Shown one piece after another: positions 21,117 through 32,699 of a stretch of DNA of 64,000 nt (its first letter is position 1; each line of letters begins with the position of its first letter). Source of the stretch: Codonopsis lanceolata (lineage: Eukaryota; Streptophyta; Magnoliopsida; Asterales; Campanulaceae); contig CM028378.1 in assembly GCA_013146195.2 (NCBI GenBank), forward strand, positions 77,777,254-77,841,253, read 5' to 3'. Position numbers and translations under genes: made by a program. The notes under the pieces are model-generated. The model was not told where the DNA came from. It did no database searches and saw only the letters and a list, made by a program, of their open reading frames with translations.

Positions 21117-23929
21117 TGTGACGACCCGACCCGGACCCCAATGCAAGATCCCGAATCGTGCCGTCCAAATAGACAATAACACAAGCATGCACAAGTAGAT
21201 TTACGAAATTCATGTGGCGCAACATTGCATACGAATAACAACTCGGCTACACTTGGCCGGAAAAACAATTTAAAATAAACAAGTCATCGGCGACGTTACA
21301 GCCGGAACCCAACAACTACTCCTACAATTAACACATGCTTATAAAACCTCAACGGCCATAACATGCCGGAGACAACAACAACAATAATACTTTAAACCAG
21401 CTTTAGCGGAAGAACTGTGATGAACCATCAACATATAAACAGGCACGACATACAAGTCGGCATACAAAAGATATTAAGTATCAAGTCTACAACAACAATA
21501 AAACCCAAGTCAAGTCTAGATGACTTGCTTCCCAACGTCCTTGCCAAACAAAAGAGTAACTACTAAACCCAAAAGAACAACCTCTAGCTCGCAAGCAACC
21601 AAGCGTGAGAATGGCGAGTCTAGCGTGGGACGTCTCCTCGGCTTTGATCTAAGGAAAACAAAGCAAACAAATAGGGTAAGTCGAAAGACTTAGTAAGTTA
21701 CTAAAATATACATGTTCATGTTATAGCATGACATTTATCACAATTAGGGTACATGATCATCATATAACACTTAGCACATTATTCTTGTAAGTGCGTTAAA
21801 TAAATCATACAAGTAGGATATGATATAGTCACGGCCGCTTCGTAGCTCCTGCAATACATTCTGTTACTGGTTCGTGCCATCGATGTTATGTGAATTCATC
21901 GACTCATACCGAGAACCTACTCGATTTCATTAGCAAGCCAATGCGGCACATATTGATACGGCAAAGGGGCTACTTCCCACTGCGCCCACCGGGAGGCGTG
22001 TGTGAAGTCCAGTGCGGCGATCCATGGCGAGCACGAATCCCATAATTCGTGAAGGCGATGCATCGTCCCACCCTGACTTAATAAACAAACCAAATAATGC
22101 CAGCTGGACTCAATGTGATGCACAAGTAGATATTTACTTGACTTAAACTAATTAAGGACCGAATTCGACAAGAGCGAATTCATCCGACAAAGTAGGTTAT
22201 GAATCTCTACCATAAATCATGTGAAGGCAATTTATTGCTCAAAACCAATACTTCATAACAACTGGTTGCAAACAACTAAACCAAGCTCATATTTGAGTAA
22301 ACCACATCAAACGGTGTTCAAACTTCGTAGGGATTGAAACTAGAGTTCAACATGTTCAATTCTTCCCTAGAGTCGACTCCGTTGAGTCTTTGCTCTAAAT
22401 TCCCAATTTTGGGGAAATTGAAGCTATGTGCTTCATAACCCAACCTAGGTCACTTCTAAGTTCAACAAGGATGTAAATTCACCCAAAACATTTCAATGTG
22501 ATTCATGTTCCTTATATAGTCCAATATTAAGGATATAACACATAACAATTTTCACACATATCACATAGGCATAATTTAGGGCATTCCCATATAACAACAC
22601 TTCCATCAACAAACATAATACATGTTTCTAACATGTTCAAGACCTCAATTAAACATGATGAAAGAGTAATATAACTTCCAAAGGCAAGAAATCATCCCTA
22701 AACATGCTCCTAGCAAGTTCATACTTTTAAGGAAGGCATAAGAAGCAATTCTGTGTCCTCATTGACCTCAATCACCATAAACTTTGTTTCCTTAGGGTCA
22801 ATGAGAACTAGAAGAAGAAGAGTAACTTACCTAGCTTGAGTGAAAACTCAAGAGAATCAAAATCTAAACGGTGAAGTTGTTCCTCTCGTCGCACACGTCA
22901 AGAATCCGAAGTTTGGCGGCAATCAAACGGTGGGATCTTCGTAGATCGGAGGAAGAAGAAGAAGCTAGGGCTCAAAACTCAAGCCCCCAACTCACTCTCT
23001 CTCTAATTTGTAAGAAGAAGGTGAATAAATGAGAGGATTTATTGAAAATTTGCCAAGGCTTGGGTATTTATACTTCCAAAATGAGAAGGGCACAAAAGAC
23101 ATTTCTCAAGTGCAATTAGTAGAGATTAGGGGTAAACAAACACTAATCCAACCTAAATTAACTCCCAATTAGTGTTAGAACATGATTAGGGTTAATTATG
23201 GGTGGTTAGGAAGGGTTTAGAGGGGGTTTAATGAGGGTAGGATAGGTATTACACGTCAAAACTCAAAACAGGGGAAAATCCCGTAATTGCATACCAGATG
23301 TTGAGGCGGGCGCCTCAGCCTCTCCCAGGCGGGCGCCTCAACCTCTGAGGCTGCCTCCCAATTCAGATCAATAAGCAATTGCTCCCAGCACTTGAGGCAG
23401 GCGCCTCACAAGGTGCCAGGCAGGCGCCTCGGCTTCTGAGCCTCCAAAACTTGGTCTAAACTTGTCCTAAATGGTCCCAAACTTATGGGCAACCATTCTA
23501 AGGTCTAACCCAACTCAAAACGAGTCGGAAACGCACCCGAACAACAACCGGAACAAGGTAGAACAAGGCTCAAATCACGCGACGAATGGTTAACGATTCA
23601 AACTCCAATCAAACTAGGATAACTTGGACATGAAAAAGACTTGTTTAAACATGGTTAAGACCTAAATATAAAGCCAAGAACTCGACGAACACTTCACACG
23701 ACGAATTAGAAGCAAAACGAGCAACGAGGGGAATCGCTAAGGCCAAAATCAAAACGATCGAACCGGCGATTCAACAAACAAGCATACGCGATTCTAAACA
23801 TGTTAAGAACTTCAAGAATGACTTATGAATGTTTCTAAGACATATCTATACTAAGTAAACATGCTCACAATCAACAAGAAATCAAGAAGACAAGCATACA
23901 ATGCACATGCAAGAGTACGAGGCGTTACA
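21117..23929 (-). mobile_element. Solo LTR of the G1/G2 chromovirus family, nested in the CACTA element
   Basis: This 2,813-base unit starts TGTGACGACCCGACCCGG, ends GGCGTTACA and is flanked by CTTAG on both sides. It aligns with the G1 and G2 LTRs along its length and contains no internal domain, primer site or polypurine tract. On the minus strand it has a TATA box (TATAAATA, about 23065-23073), a donor AG followed by GTAAGT (rc of 22825-22830), an acceptor (rc of 21649-21650) and four GC-rich palindromes at 23303-23430. It is the youngest layer of a three-level nest. Confidence 0.93.
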
Positions 23930-23934
23930 CTTAG
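23930..23934. repeat. Target-site duplication, right copy (CTTAG)
   Basis: Right-hand copy of CTTAG; the CACTA array phrase TGTCCTG resumes at once. Confidence 0.93.
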
Positions 23935-24159
23935 TGTCCTGTTTTCATAACGCCTAATAGTACGCCTTACACTAGCATCCCATAAAAAGGTATAAAAAGA
24001 TGCCTAGCTCATCGGGACCTATTAGAGATGTGATTAATAAGATGCCTTTCTACATGGTCCTATTACCAAAATGCTTAATAGGGCACCTAACTCATGGACC
24101 CCTAATATCGTAAGGGTTATTATGATGCCTTTTAAATAGGCACTAGTACTCTTGCACTT

Positions 24160-25930
24160 GCCGATGACACGACGTCAGTTTGTGAATTTATCAATAAATG
24201 AAGCAGATAATGTGAAAATGAATTAATATTTACTTATAATTTGTTTAAGTTAATTATGATAACAATTAAAAGAAAAAAAAACAAATATTTCAAATTACAA
24301 AACTTACGATTTTTTTAAAATTTATTTGCATACGAAATTGCGAGCAGGAAAAAAAATTATATTTATTAAGTTAATTAAGATAACAATTAAAAAGAAAAAA
24401 ATTAAAATAGAAATATTCAAAACTTAGACGTAAATAAAATTGGGAATCAGTTTCAAAAAAAATTGATTAAGTTAATTACGATAACAGTTAAAAAGAAAAA
24501 AAAACAAATATTTCAAACTACAAAACTTACGATTTTTTTTGCATAAAATTGATTAATTAATTAAACTATCCAAAAGAAAAGGGACGTGGGTTTGGTGGAG
24601 GAAGGATTAGCGGCCACCAACCGTGAATAGTGAGGGGAGTTGGAGAGAGAGAGAGGGGGTAGTTGCTCAACCGCCGTTCACACATGTGAACTCGGGGAGT
24701 GATAATGACCGTATGATCTCAGTAAATGAATCAATCTCTGCCCCTAAATAGCTTTAGTCAACTGCACATGTGCGACTATGAGCTATATTGTATTACAGAT
24801 CCTAAAAAAAACTAAATAAAACACATAACCCTTAGTCATATAATATTACCTAGTCTAAGCTGCATCACCACTCTACTACCATCACTATCACCTAGATGTT
24901 ACCGCTTCAAAACTATGGCTCTAACACATTTAATATGCCTCCCTTCCCCACGAAAACTATCACCTCTTGCACTCCTCCACTCCACAATCAAGGCTCCACC
25001 ACCAAACCACTATGACCTCTTCCTCTCCTACCACCACCATCCCTAAACCGACATAATTAAACTTCCCCCGCTACCCCACTACCATGCCACTGTTACCATG
25101 ATAGTCGCTACATCCTTCCACTGCCACAAATCCCTCTTCTCCATCGGGGCATTACAATCATGCAACAACCCTTTCACTAGTAATAAAAATTTGAATTTTA
25201 GAGAGGGACATTTAGAAAAAAAAAATTGGTCTCTAAATTAGAGTCTGATGGACGTAACTATCTAAATTAGAGATATGAGAGATATCTTTTGGTACTAAAG
25301 GCCGTTTAGACATGTAGGCGACGTTGGTGGTTGTATATTAATGGAAGGATGTGCTATGGTGGTAATTTCAGTCATTTGACATGTAGGTAATTGTTTGGAT
25401 TAGCTGCGGTTGTAGTATGATCGTTGTTTTCCTATTCATGTTGGGGGGGGGTCATTAATGGTAGTTGTGATTCACATGAGGTGGTGGTGATGCGATGATG
25501 TAGCGAGGGTGGAAATGCTTTAGTGGTTGTTAGGATGGTGGTAGTGTTGGTTTTGGCGGTGGTGGTGCCAGCAGAATTGGTGACAACAATAAAATAATTA
25601 TTAAAAATAACAACGAAATATGCAAGTATATTATGTTAAAATAATATTTATACCCAAAAGTCAAAATCATGCGTATTCGTAAATTATTTGAAAATTGGTT
25701 GTAATATTAAATAATGACATAATTTTTTACTGAAAATTATATATATTTAAATATAAATTTAATTCAATCAAATATATTGGGCCTAATTTGATAAATCTTA
25801 AAATTTTCCCCAAAAATTAAAACTCCCTCCACCATCCCATTCCTAAAATCCCCAAATGTGAAATGTACCGCCAAAATCACGCCTCCCCCCTAACATATCC
25901 CTAAATCAATTACCCACAATCCCCAAATCA

Positions 25931-25973
<43 letters not shown>

Positions 25974-26009
25974 AGGTCATTGCTTCACGGTCGTCATACA
26001 TATTTAGGA
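24160..26009. other. CACTA interior, non-coding
   Basis: This stretch is AT-rich with three diverged copies of a phrase like TTAATTAAGATAACAATTAAAA (24250, 24370, 24475), a GA-rich patch near 24640, and a (TC)n microsatellite at 25935-25971. The microsatellite just before the exon-like block at 26010 resembles the CT-rich 5' leaders of plant genes. No coding frame is supported. Confidence 0.5.
25935..25971. repeat. (TC)n microsatellite
   Basis: About 18 uninterrupted TC units. CT runs of this type are common in plant gene leaders, which fits capture of a gene's 5' part by the CACTA element. Confidence 0.95.
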
Positions 26010-27243
26010 GAGAATTCAGAGACGTCATTTAGCTCGGTATCGATGTATAGTGGATTCGATGTCAATTTTGATACGAGGCTTCTATATTGTAAAGGAGTAT
26101 CAGAGTTTAGGGTTATTGAAGTTGATGAAGAGCACACTAGGGATCTATGATTGTATGAGAAATTGGTAGTGCCCAATGTTTCAATGGACATCAAGAACTC
26201 ACAGTAGACAACTGGACATGATGATTCGAGTGTTCGGAATTATCATGAGGTACCTTATAAGGCTCTCTTTATCATTTTAAATTCTAATTTTTGTGAATAT
26301 AGATTGTCTTTAATGTTTTCTTATATAAATATACAACTGTTTTAACCCTAATTACTATTAGCACTAAATTAGAAGTATGGTCTATAACTTAAGAAATTAG
26401 TATCGCAGCAGCACTATAATTAGGATTTGATTGTATTTTGTCAGAATGGTAGACTCTTATGTTTGTATATTGTGAGAGAGCATGGCTTCTTTACAAAACT
26501 TCTGTTTGTGCCTAGATTATACAAGTATTGCTCAAGTTCTTTCAATTGCATGTCTTTTAATTTATATTCACCCATCGAAATTTTAATTTATTATATTTTC
26601 TTTGATCTGAGTGGTTATAGGCATGAATTGTTTGAAAGTTGAAACTGGTTTAGGGTAGTAGAAATTTCAGAAATGGTTCATCTTTTAGTTAGTTAATTTT
26701 TTTATTTCTTTGATTAAGGATGAGAAAAGCAAATATTTCAAAGTACGAAATATGATGTAAATTGACTAGATGAGATTTTGAAAGTACTTCTACACATCGT
26801 CTACTTCCCACTCTTGCCTCGCCATTGGAAATTATGATCTTTTGATAGAAAGAGGAAGGTGTTAGATGAAAAAAAAGATGTCTCCAACTTCAAATTTACA
26901 TGCTCTACCAAATCTGTCATCTTTCACTCATACATTTCCTCTTGGTAGCTTAAATGCTGCCTTAGCAAGGTATGTATCTCATAATTATTTATTACTAAAA
27001 CATTTTTTTATTAAAGCTTTGTTCTACAGTTTCATTTTCTCTCATTGTATTTTTTCTTTTCCTTTTGGAGGATAGCTTTATTGAGAACTTTGGCACACAT
27101 GTTACAACATCAGTTCCCAATGGTCGTAAAGATGTCATCGATGACAAAGAGAACCTATTGCCACCTTTGTCTACCATGGAGATAAAAATTTATGTTCAGA
27201 ATATTGCAAACAAGAATTTCTCAAGCATGGAAAGCCAAAGAAA
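26010..27243 (+). pseudogene. Three exon-like blocks captured by the CACTA element, gene not recognised
   Basis: Block 1 (about 26010-26250) reads SVSMYSGFDVNFDTRLLYC and FRVIEVDEEHTRDL, then VVPNVSMDIKNSQ, with two in-frame stops, and ends at CATGAG followed by GTACCT. Block 2 (about 26866-26970) follows a TTAG acceptor, encodes SPTSNLHALPNLSSFTH, and ends at AAG followed by GTATGT. Block 3 (about 27076-27243) follows a GATAG acceptor and reads FIENFGTHVTTSVPNG, then DDKENLLPPLSTMEIKIYV. Joining the blocks at these sites keeps one frame, and the intervening DNA is T-rich like plant introns. The blocks look like part of a host gene, now broken by stops. I do not recognise the family. They could instead be part of an unrecognised CACTA accessory protein. 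Confidence 0.45.
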
Positions 27244-28044
27244 AGGCTAGTTTTATGATATATCTATATATCTCTATGTTTTAGTCAGTTTGTTTCTTCT
27301 TCTTTTTTTTTTAAAAAATGTTTTAGTTTATACAATTTTATTTAATTTGGCTTTAGTTTGTGCTTGCCACTAACATCTTGTGTTTTGCTTCATCCTGTTT
27401 GTATTTGTCAGGGTGTTGTTCCATCTTTGTTCTATAGCCAAAGAGCATATCCTCAACCCACAATTATACCTTCCCTCGACTGAAATGGAAAAGAAGTATG
27501 TAAGACTCTTTTCCTTACTTTTATAGTAAAACAATGCCTAACTAATTTCATAATTCTTGTTCTTTAATGACTGTCGAGTTAAAACAATACTGATTTCACG
27601 CTCTTGGTATATAAACTTCAAGTCATTGAAACTAGGGGCATAGGCTTGTGATTCTGTTGCAGCTGTGCTGTTGACTTTTGTGAATGAGATTGCCTTTACA
27701 CTTCTCCAGTAACTAGAAGATAGAAACAGAGGTGTTATTGAGTACATAGGATGCATTCTAAGAGATGTTTATTACTTTTTTCAGCCAGAATGTGCTAGTT
27801 TCATTAGGATTAGAGCAAATGCGCATGTTAGCATATTTTATATCACTATAGTTTTTTGATTCAAGAATATTGCAAATACTTTTGATGGTCATTTCTCTCT
27901 CTAATTTGGTTTCCATCCTTTTGAACTTTTTTTGTTTATCTCTCTCCTAATGTAATCAGGTATGTGGCTTAGTTTCAGGTGCATGTTTACAAATTTATAG
28001 TCATTGTTCAATATTCCAACAATTTTGGTTTGGTTCCTATGCAG

Positions 28045-28200
28045 TAATTCCAATTTGCACTTGGCCTGTTAGATGGTGTTCATGTCTTTGAACCCCTTGG
28101 ATCTGAAGGAAAAATGGGGGTGTTGATCCAGTAGCAACGTGCCAGCTACTTCTCCAATTGGAGCTTTGGGCTCAAACAAGCTCAGAGATGATCGAGGTGT
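28045..28200 (+). pseudogene. TOPLESS/TPR C-terminal exon fragment captured by the CACTA element
   Basis: After a good acceptor (TTCCTATGCAG) the plus strand reads NSNLHLA in one frame and, in the frame of interest, QFALGLLDG then VHVFEPLGSEGK. From memory, plant TOPLESS and TOPLESS-related corepressors end with a last WD40 blade reading FALGL(T/S)DGGVHVxEPLESEGKWG. A shifted frame downstream gives NVPATSPIGALGSNK, matching the family's tail of the type PATSPxGASGSxQ. A glycine codon and at least one base are lost, and stops follow, so it is a fragment and not a working exon. Only the last exon is seen. Confidence 0.65.
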
Positions 28201-28489
28201 TTCCAGCACACAAGTTTTTCCAATTACTCTTAGAGTTGCTAGGATATGAGTTTGTGGATAAGATTGTGTTAGGGATACATTGGTTTAAAATAAATTTGTA
28301 TGGCATAATTATGTATTAATATTAAAGAGTTAAATTTAAATGTCTTGGTTCTTTTTAATGGTTTTATTTTTTTTAGTGGTATGTGAATGTTAATATCTAT
28401 TACGGTGGTAAAATGATTCTTAAAAGCATTATCTCGTAAAATACTTAAAAAAATTAATTTCCTAAAATTAAAGGTGAAAATGCTTCTTA

Positions 28490-28910
28490 TGACGCCACGT
28501 TACTAAAATTTGTAGGGGCATGGTTGTCCTATCAATTTATTGTTGAAACGCCTATCAAGGTGACTATTAGGACGCCTGAAACTTCGTCCTATCAAGATAA
28601 TATATGAGGACGACAAACTTCGTCCTATCAACACAATATATTAGGACGCTTCTCCTTGTCCTATTGTTCTACTATATTAGGACATCATACGTCATCAGTT
28701 TAGAGATATATTAGGACGTTCTTTATGGGACGATTAAAGGCGTCTTAACACATTTATTTTATTAAGTCGCCCCTAAGAGTCCTATTAACTTTTTGCTACC
28801 CCTTTAGATAGGATGACTAAGTTTGCGTCCTATTAAGTAAGGCGTCCTATAAAGTTGTGTTTAAGGACTCAATTGGGGGTGGGTTCTAATAGACCCTTTT
28901 TGTTGTAGTG
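28490..28910. repeat. CACTA right subterminal region
   Basis: About a dozen copies of GTCCTAT, TAGGAC or GGACG lie in both orientations at 20-50 base spacing, ending in the terminal inverted repeat. Phrases such as CTTCGTCCTATCAA and ATATTAGGACG recur. They are less regular than the 40-base units of the left end. Confidence 0.8.
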
Positions 28911-28913
28911 TTA
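28911..28913. repeat. CACTA target-site duplication, right copy (TTA)
   Basis: TTA follows the GTTGTAGTG terminus and precedes resumed LINE L-A sequence. Confidence 0.9.
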
Positions 28914-29900
28914 ATAGCAAGCGAGAGAATTTCTTAGGCAAGAATAAACAACAAAGGAGATAAAGGGTCCCTTTGACGAACACCACGCGACGAATTGAAA
29001 AATCCGTAGTTGGAACCATTGATCCGCACAATATACCAAATATTATTTAGAAGGTGCTCAATTAAAGTGCACACCTGAGAATTAAAACCAAAGGCCCGAA
29101 GAGCTTTTAAAATAAAAGGCCACTCCATTCTATCATACGCCTTCGACATGTCAAGTTTAAAAGCTACATTACCTCCGAAAACTTTACTGTTAATCCTGTT
29201 GATGAGTTCGTGAGCCAAAGCTATGTTCTCCTGAATAGCATGACCCTTGACTAAGCCAAATTGTTCCAAAGAAATGAGCTTAGGAAAAATTCCCACCATC
29301 CTACTGGCCATAATCTTGGAGATGATCTTGCACGTAAAATTGCACAAACTGATAGGGCGAAGATCACTAAAATTACTAGGATTTGCAATTTTAGGGATAA
29401 GGACCAGAATAGTGGAAGAAATACCACGGTGAAGAATGGTGCCATGAAAGAAATCCTAAACCGTAGCAACAACGTCCTCTTTTATTATATCCCAGCACGC
29501 CTGAAAGAAATGTCCCGTGAAGCCATCAGGACCGGGAGCACTATCAGCATTTAAACCTTTCACAGCCTCCCATATTTCGGAAGCTAAAGGTCGACGCCAT
29601 AAGGTTTTTATCAGCCTCCCCAACCTTTTTATGAACAGAAGAAAAAAGGTCCACATCCAGGCTAGGATTAGAAGTGGAAAACAAAGTGGAGTAGTGGCTT
29701 ATAGCCATATTACCCAAAGAAGGACCGTCCGAGCACCAGGACCCATCACGCAATTTGATTCGAACAGTATTCCATGCTGCTCGATCACAAAGAGTGGTAT
29801 GGAAAAATGCTGTACTCCGCTCCCGTCATTGAGCAATCTAATGCGAGCTTTCTGCTGAACCAATTCATCGTCCCATTTGATTAACTGCTCAAGATCCCTT
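28914..29900 (-). pseudogene. LINE L-A RT N-terminal half
   Basis: On the minus strand the frames read LNADSAPGPDGFTGHFFQAC (29560-29500), CKIISKIMASRM (29340-29300), then FKLDMSKAYDRMEW with the first catalytic aspartate (about 29170-29130) and GVRQRDPLSPLLFILA (about 28990-28945). A stop follows FILA, in the same codon position as in L-B. Two to three frameshifts lie between 29250 and 29660. The second half of the domain is at 20734-20270, beyond the CACTA element. Confidence 0.85.
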
Positions 29901-30051
29901 CGAGTACGATCGAGTAAATCAGCCGTTAAGTCATCCCACCCTTGCTGAAGCTGAAAGTCAAGACGTAAAATAGCATCTTGAGAGGCTGTAATTTTCTTCT
30001 ACACGTGCCCAAATACCGACCAATTCCAATCCTTAAGAGCTTTACGAAGCA

Positions 30052-30878
30052 TTACCATTTCTGATGAAGAATTTCCATAGTGGTTCTAGAACAGTCCCTT
30101 TTCCAAATCGACTTAACAAAAGTTAAGAAATCAGGATGATCAATCCACATACGTTGGAACCGAAAGAGACCTTTAGGTTTTGTGGAAATCTGAAAGTCAA
30201 GAAGAAAAGGAGAGTGGTCCGACTCTATCCTGCTCAGATGAGTAACCCGTAAAGAGGGGAAGGAGGCTTTGTAAAGACCATTAGTTAGCACACGATCCAG
30301 ACGTTCCCAAATTCTACCATTACCATGATGATCATTACACCAAGTATAAATAGACCCTTCGTAACCAACATCCATCACACTTGTCGCAAGCATGAAGTTA
30401 TTGAAGTCCTCCATACTACCAAAATCGAAACCATTACCCCCTAACTTTTCTGACGAAGAAGAGATAGTGTTGAAATCACCTCCTATGAACCAAGGAGTAC
30501 TGATACTGTTAGATATGTCCACCAAATCATGCCATAACATTTGATGTTCCCCTTAGTACATTTCGCATAAACAAAAGTAGCCACGATAGAAAGATTATTG
30601 GTTCCCGTAATCCGAACTGTAACTTGTTAAGAATTTGCACTAAAATAATCAACTTGAATAGTGTTATCCCAAATAAGCCAAATATGGGTATTAGTAGGCT
30701 CATTATGCATGCTTTTATTCAAACGAAGCTTCCTAACAATTTTTCCAAGACGAGCACCGTCAATCTTGGGCTCGAGAAGAACTACCAAAAAAGGTTTGTG
30801 CTGAGAGATCAATTTTTGCATGTAAGAAATAGTTTTCTTATTGCCAACCCCATGTGCATTCCATATGATAATCGACAT
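30052..30878 (-). pseudogene. LINE L-A endonuclease domain (EEP type)
   Basis: This is the start of ORF2. The first frame (30878-30627) begins MSIIIWNAHGVGNKKT, and LEPKI carries the catalytic glutamate. After a break the second frame (30540-30052) reads FIGGDFNTISSSSEKLGG and ESDHSPFLLDF, the catalytic D-x-N and S-D-H motifs of apurinic-type LINE endonucleases. In active elements this enzyme nicks the target DNA to prime reverse transcription. All key residues are still present, but an indel and stop at about 30540-30630 divide the domain. Confidence 0.85.
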
Positions 30879-31110
30879 AACACCAAATTAATTAGAGGGT
30901 ACATGGCCATTCACGGTAGCCCTAGTTTGTCGCTTCTTAGTCTAATTTACTTTAGATTTTGGCTTCTTCTTAGCTTTAGCTTGGTCCCAGCAAATGTTGT
31001 TGGAAAGCTTTAACAGATGAAGCAGAATGAGGAAAATCCCTGAGATCATCAAGCGAAGTAGACCTAGTATGCTTGACATGAACTTTATGTCCAACATGGT
31101 CCAAAGATTT

Positions 31111-32513
31111 CTAGGAATCCAGTCCCCTTTCATTTCCCAAAGCACCAAAGTCCGAAAAGGAAGAGGCTTTATGTAAACCACCGTTCATATTAAAGCTCAC
31201 CTTACCAACTTCTATATTAGCATCCGTTCCATTAAGAGGATTATTCTCCTCAAACGGGACAGCAACCTGAACCCCATCTACCATATGCTGCATGTCCTGA
31301 TCATCACAAACGTGCCTATCATCCTCCGTAAGATCAACAAGAGTAGCAAGGTGTTAGTGAGCTTAACACTCTCCTTCATCGTATTCCTACCAATAGATTT
31401 CCTTGGACTTGCATCGTCAGTCGTGATATTTATAAGGTCATCTTCCATCATACAACCTTGGGAATTTTTTGTTTTTGAAACCGAGGCTGTCTCCGGGTTC
31501 TTCAAAATTTTAACTGGCTCCCAGCGCATTACGGGAGGGGGAATAACAGCTTCTTGAGGAACATTCACTTTTTCTTTGCCCTTGGGTTCCAAGGTAACTT
31601 GCTCGCTTAAACCAGTTCTATCAAAGTTTTGTACATCTTGATTAGTAGTTTTTGCATGTTCTGAACCAACAACATTAGCATTGTGAACATGCATACGCTT
31701 CTGTCCTTTACGATAACGATCTTTTGTATGTCCCAACAGACCATATCCAACACAGTAGAGGATGTTACCCTCAAATTCGAGCTGCCAGAACCCATGATCT
31801 TTACCAGTGCCAATCCAAAAACGTGAAGGCAATGTCTCCGCCATATCAATTTCAACGCATATATGGGCAAAAGCTGGTCGGGATAGGGCTAGGGTTTTCT
31901 CATCATCCCTTAAGAATCGACCCAGCGAATTCCCAATACACTGTAAGATAGAGGGATTAAAATACGTTAAGGGTAACTGGTGCAGCCGAACCCATACAGC
32001 AACCTTTGTGCTATCCTTCCTAAAAGCAAAATCCGATGACCAACAAAAAGATCGATACATACTAGATTGGATCATGTGAGATTCCTTGGAGAGGGCAAGA
32101 ACAAGATCTTCTGCCGAGGATAATCTGACCATGACATGTCTGGGGTCCAAAAGCCCTACCACAAAAGACTCCTTAAGATTCCATGAACGTGTTATTTCCA
32201 CCTGAATAGCATAAACTGAGGACCTACCAGCCGAGAATTTAAGAACAAACGTGTTTGCAAACTGCTTCTCCGTAGCCTCCAATTCTAGGGGTGTGAACAA
32301 GCATCCATGTTCGCCGTGAAAGATTGTTGTTTGTCTGGGAGCCAAGGGTATCGCATGCAAGATTGGGGCATTATTACCCACAAGACCCTTCGGTTGAGCA
32401 ACCATAGACACGTAAGTTTTAGTCACCGTAGTGGCTGGAGGTGTAGGAGATGGCTGCGACGTGGGTATAGCAGGGACAACCGAAGGCTGGGCCTCTAAGC
32501 CATCCGGCGGCAT
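31111..32513 (-). pseudogene. LINE L-A ORF1 (DUF4283-type RNA-binding protein), broken at its end
   Basis: The main frame starts at an ATG (32513) and runs 411 codons to 31278; the natural C-terminus continues in another frame to 31111. The N-terminal 60 residues are Pro/Thr-rich. Residues about 85-270 form the DUF4283-like domain of plant LINE ORF1 proteins (landmarks VMVRLSSAEDLVLAL, KVAVWVRLHQLPLTYF, FAHICVEIDM). A zinc knuckle should follow, but here it reads YCVGYGLLGHTKDRYRKG, with two of the three cysteines changed to tyrosine. ORF1 coats the element's RNA in active copies. The long surviving frame shows this LINE is not very old. Confidence 0.8.
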
Positions 32514-32585
32514 AGGGACTAAACCCTAATTAGGGTTAGAGAAAACGTGAGCTAGAGAGAGAATTTTAGAGAGAGAATTTTTTAA

Positions 32586-32699
32586 AGAGCATTATAGCAA
32601 ATATTAGAAGAGATGATGTATCCAAATTATTCTCGATACACTTGGCTTAATAAATAGGATATATGGGCTTTAAATCTGTGTGGCCCAAACATGTCGAGA
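32586..32699. other. Flank of LINE L-A
   Basis: AT-rich DNA between the probable 5' end of LINE L-A and the Tat-like LTR remnant. Nothing recognisable is present. Confidence 0.4.

Larger units (their letters stand above)
20738..28910. mobile_element. Non-autonomous CACTA (En/Spm) transposon with captured gene pieces
   Basis: The left end is CACTACAACAAAAAGG and the right end is the reverse complement, CCTTTTTGTTGTAGTG. The terminal repeat extends imperfectly to about 30 bases, and TTA is duplicated on both sides. Subterminal regions are packed with copies of GTCCTAT or TAGGAC in both orientations (20750-21116, 23930-24160, 28490-28890), as expected for binding sites of the CACTA TNPA-like protein. 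Without the nested solo LTR (2,818 bases with its duplication) the element is about 5.36 kb. No DDE transposase (TNPD-like) frame was seen, so it depends on a helper. The interior holds exon-like host sequence (see 26010-27243 and 28045-28200). Confidence 0.92.
18649..32585 (-). mobile_element. L1-type LINE (L-A), split by a CACTA element
   Basis: This is a minus-strand non-LTR retrotransposon. In transcript order it holds ORF1 (32513-31111), endonuclease (30878-30052), reverse transcriptase (about 29900-28914, then 20734-20270 after the CACTA insertion), a zinc-binding thumb region (20264-19485), RNase H (19246-18791), a 3' UTR and an A-rich end at 18649-18657. Without the CACTA element it is about 5.8 kb. 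The plus-strand sequence at 32514-32585 (AGAGAGAG-rich with CCCTAATTAGGGTT) probably includes the 5' UTR. Many frameshifts show it is dead. No convincing target-site duplication was found because both flanks are AT-rich. Confidence 0.85.

Noticed and set aside
20738..28910. Search for a DDE transposase in the CACTA element
   Set aside because: No long frame or recognisable transposase motif was found on either strand; the element appears non-autonomous.
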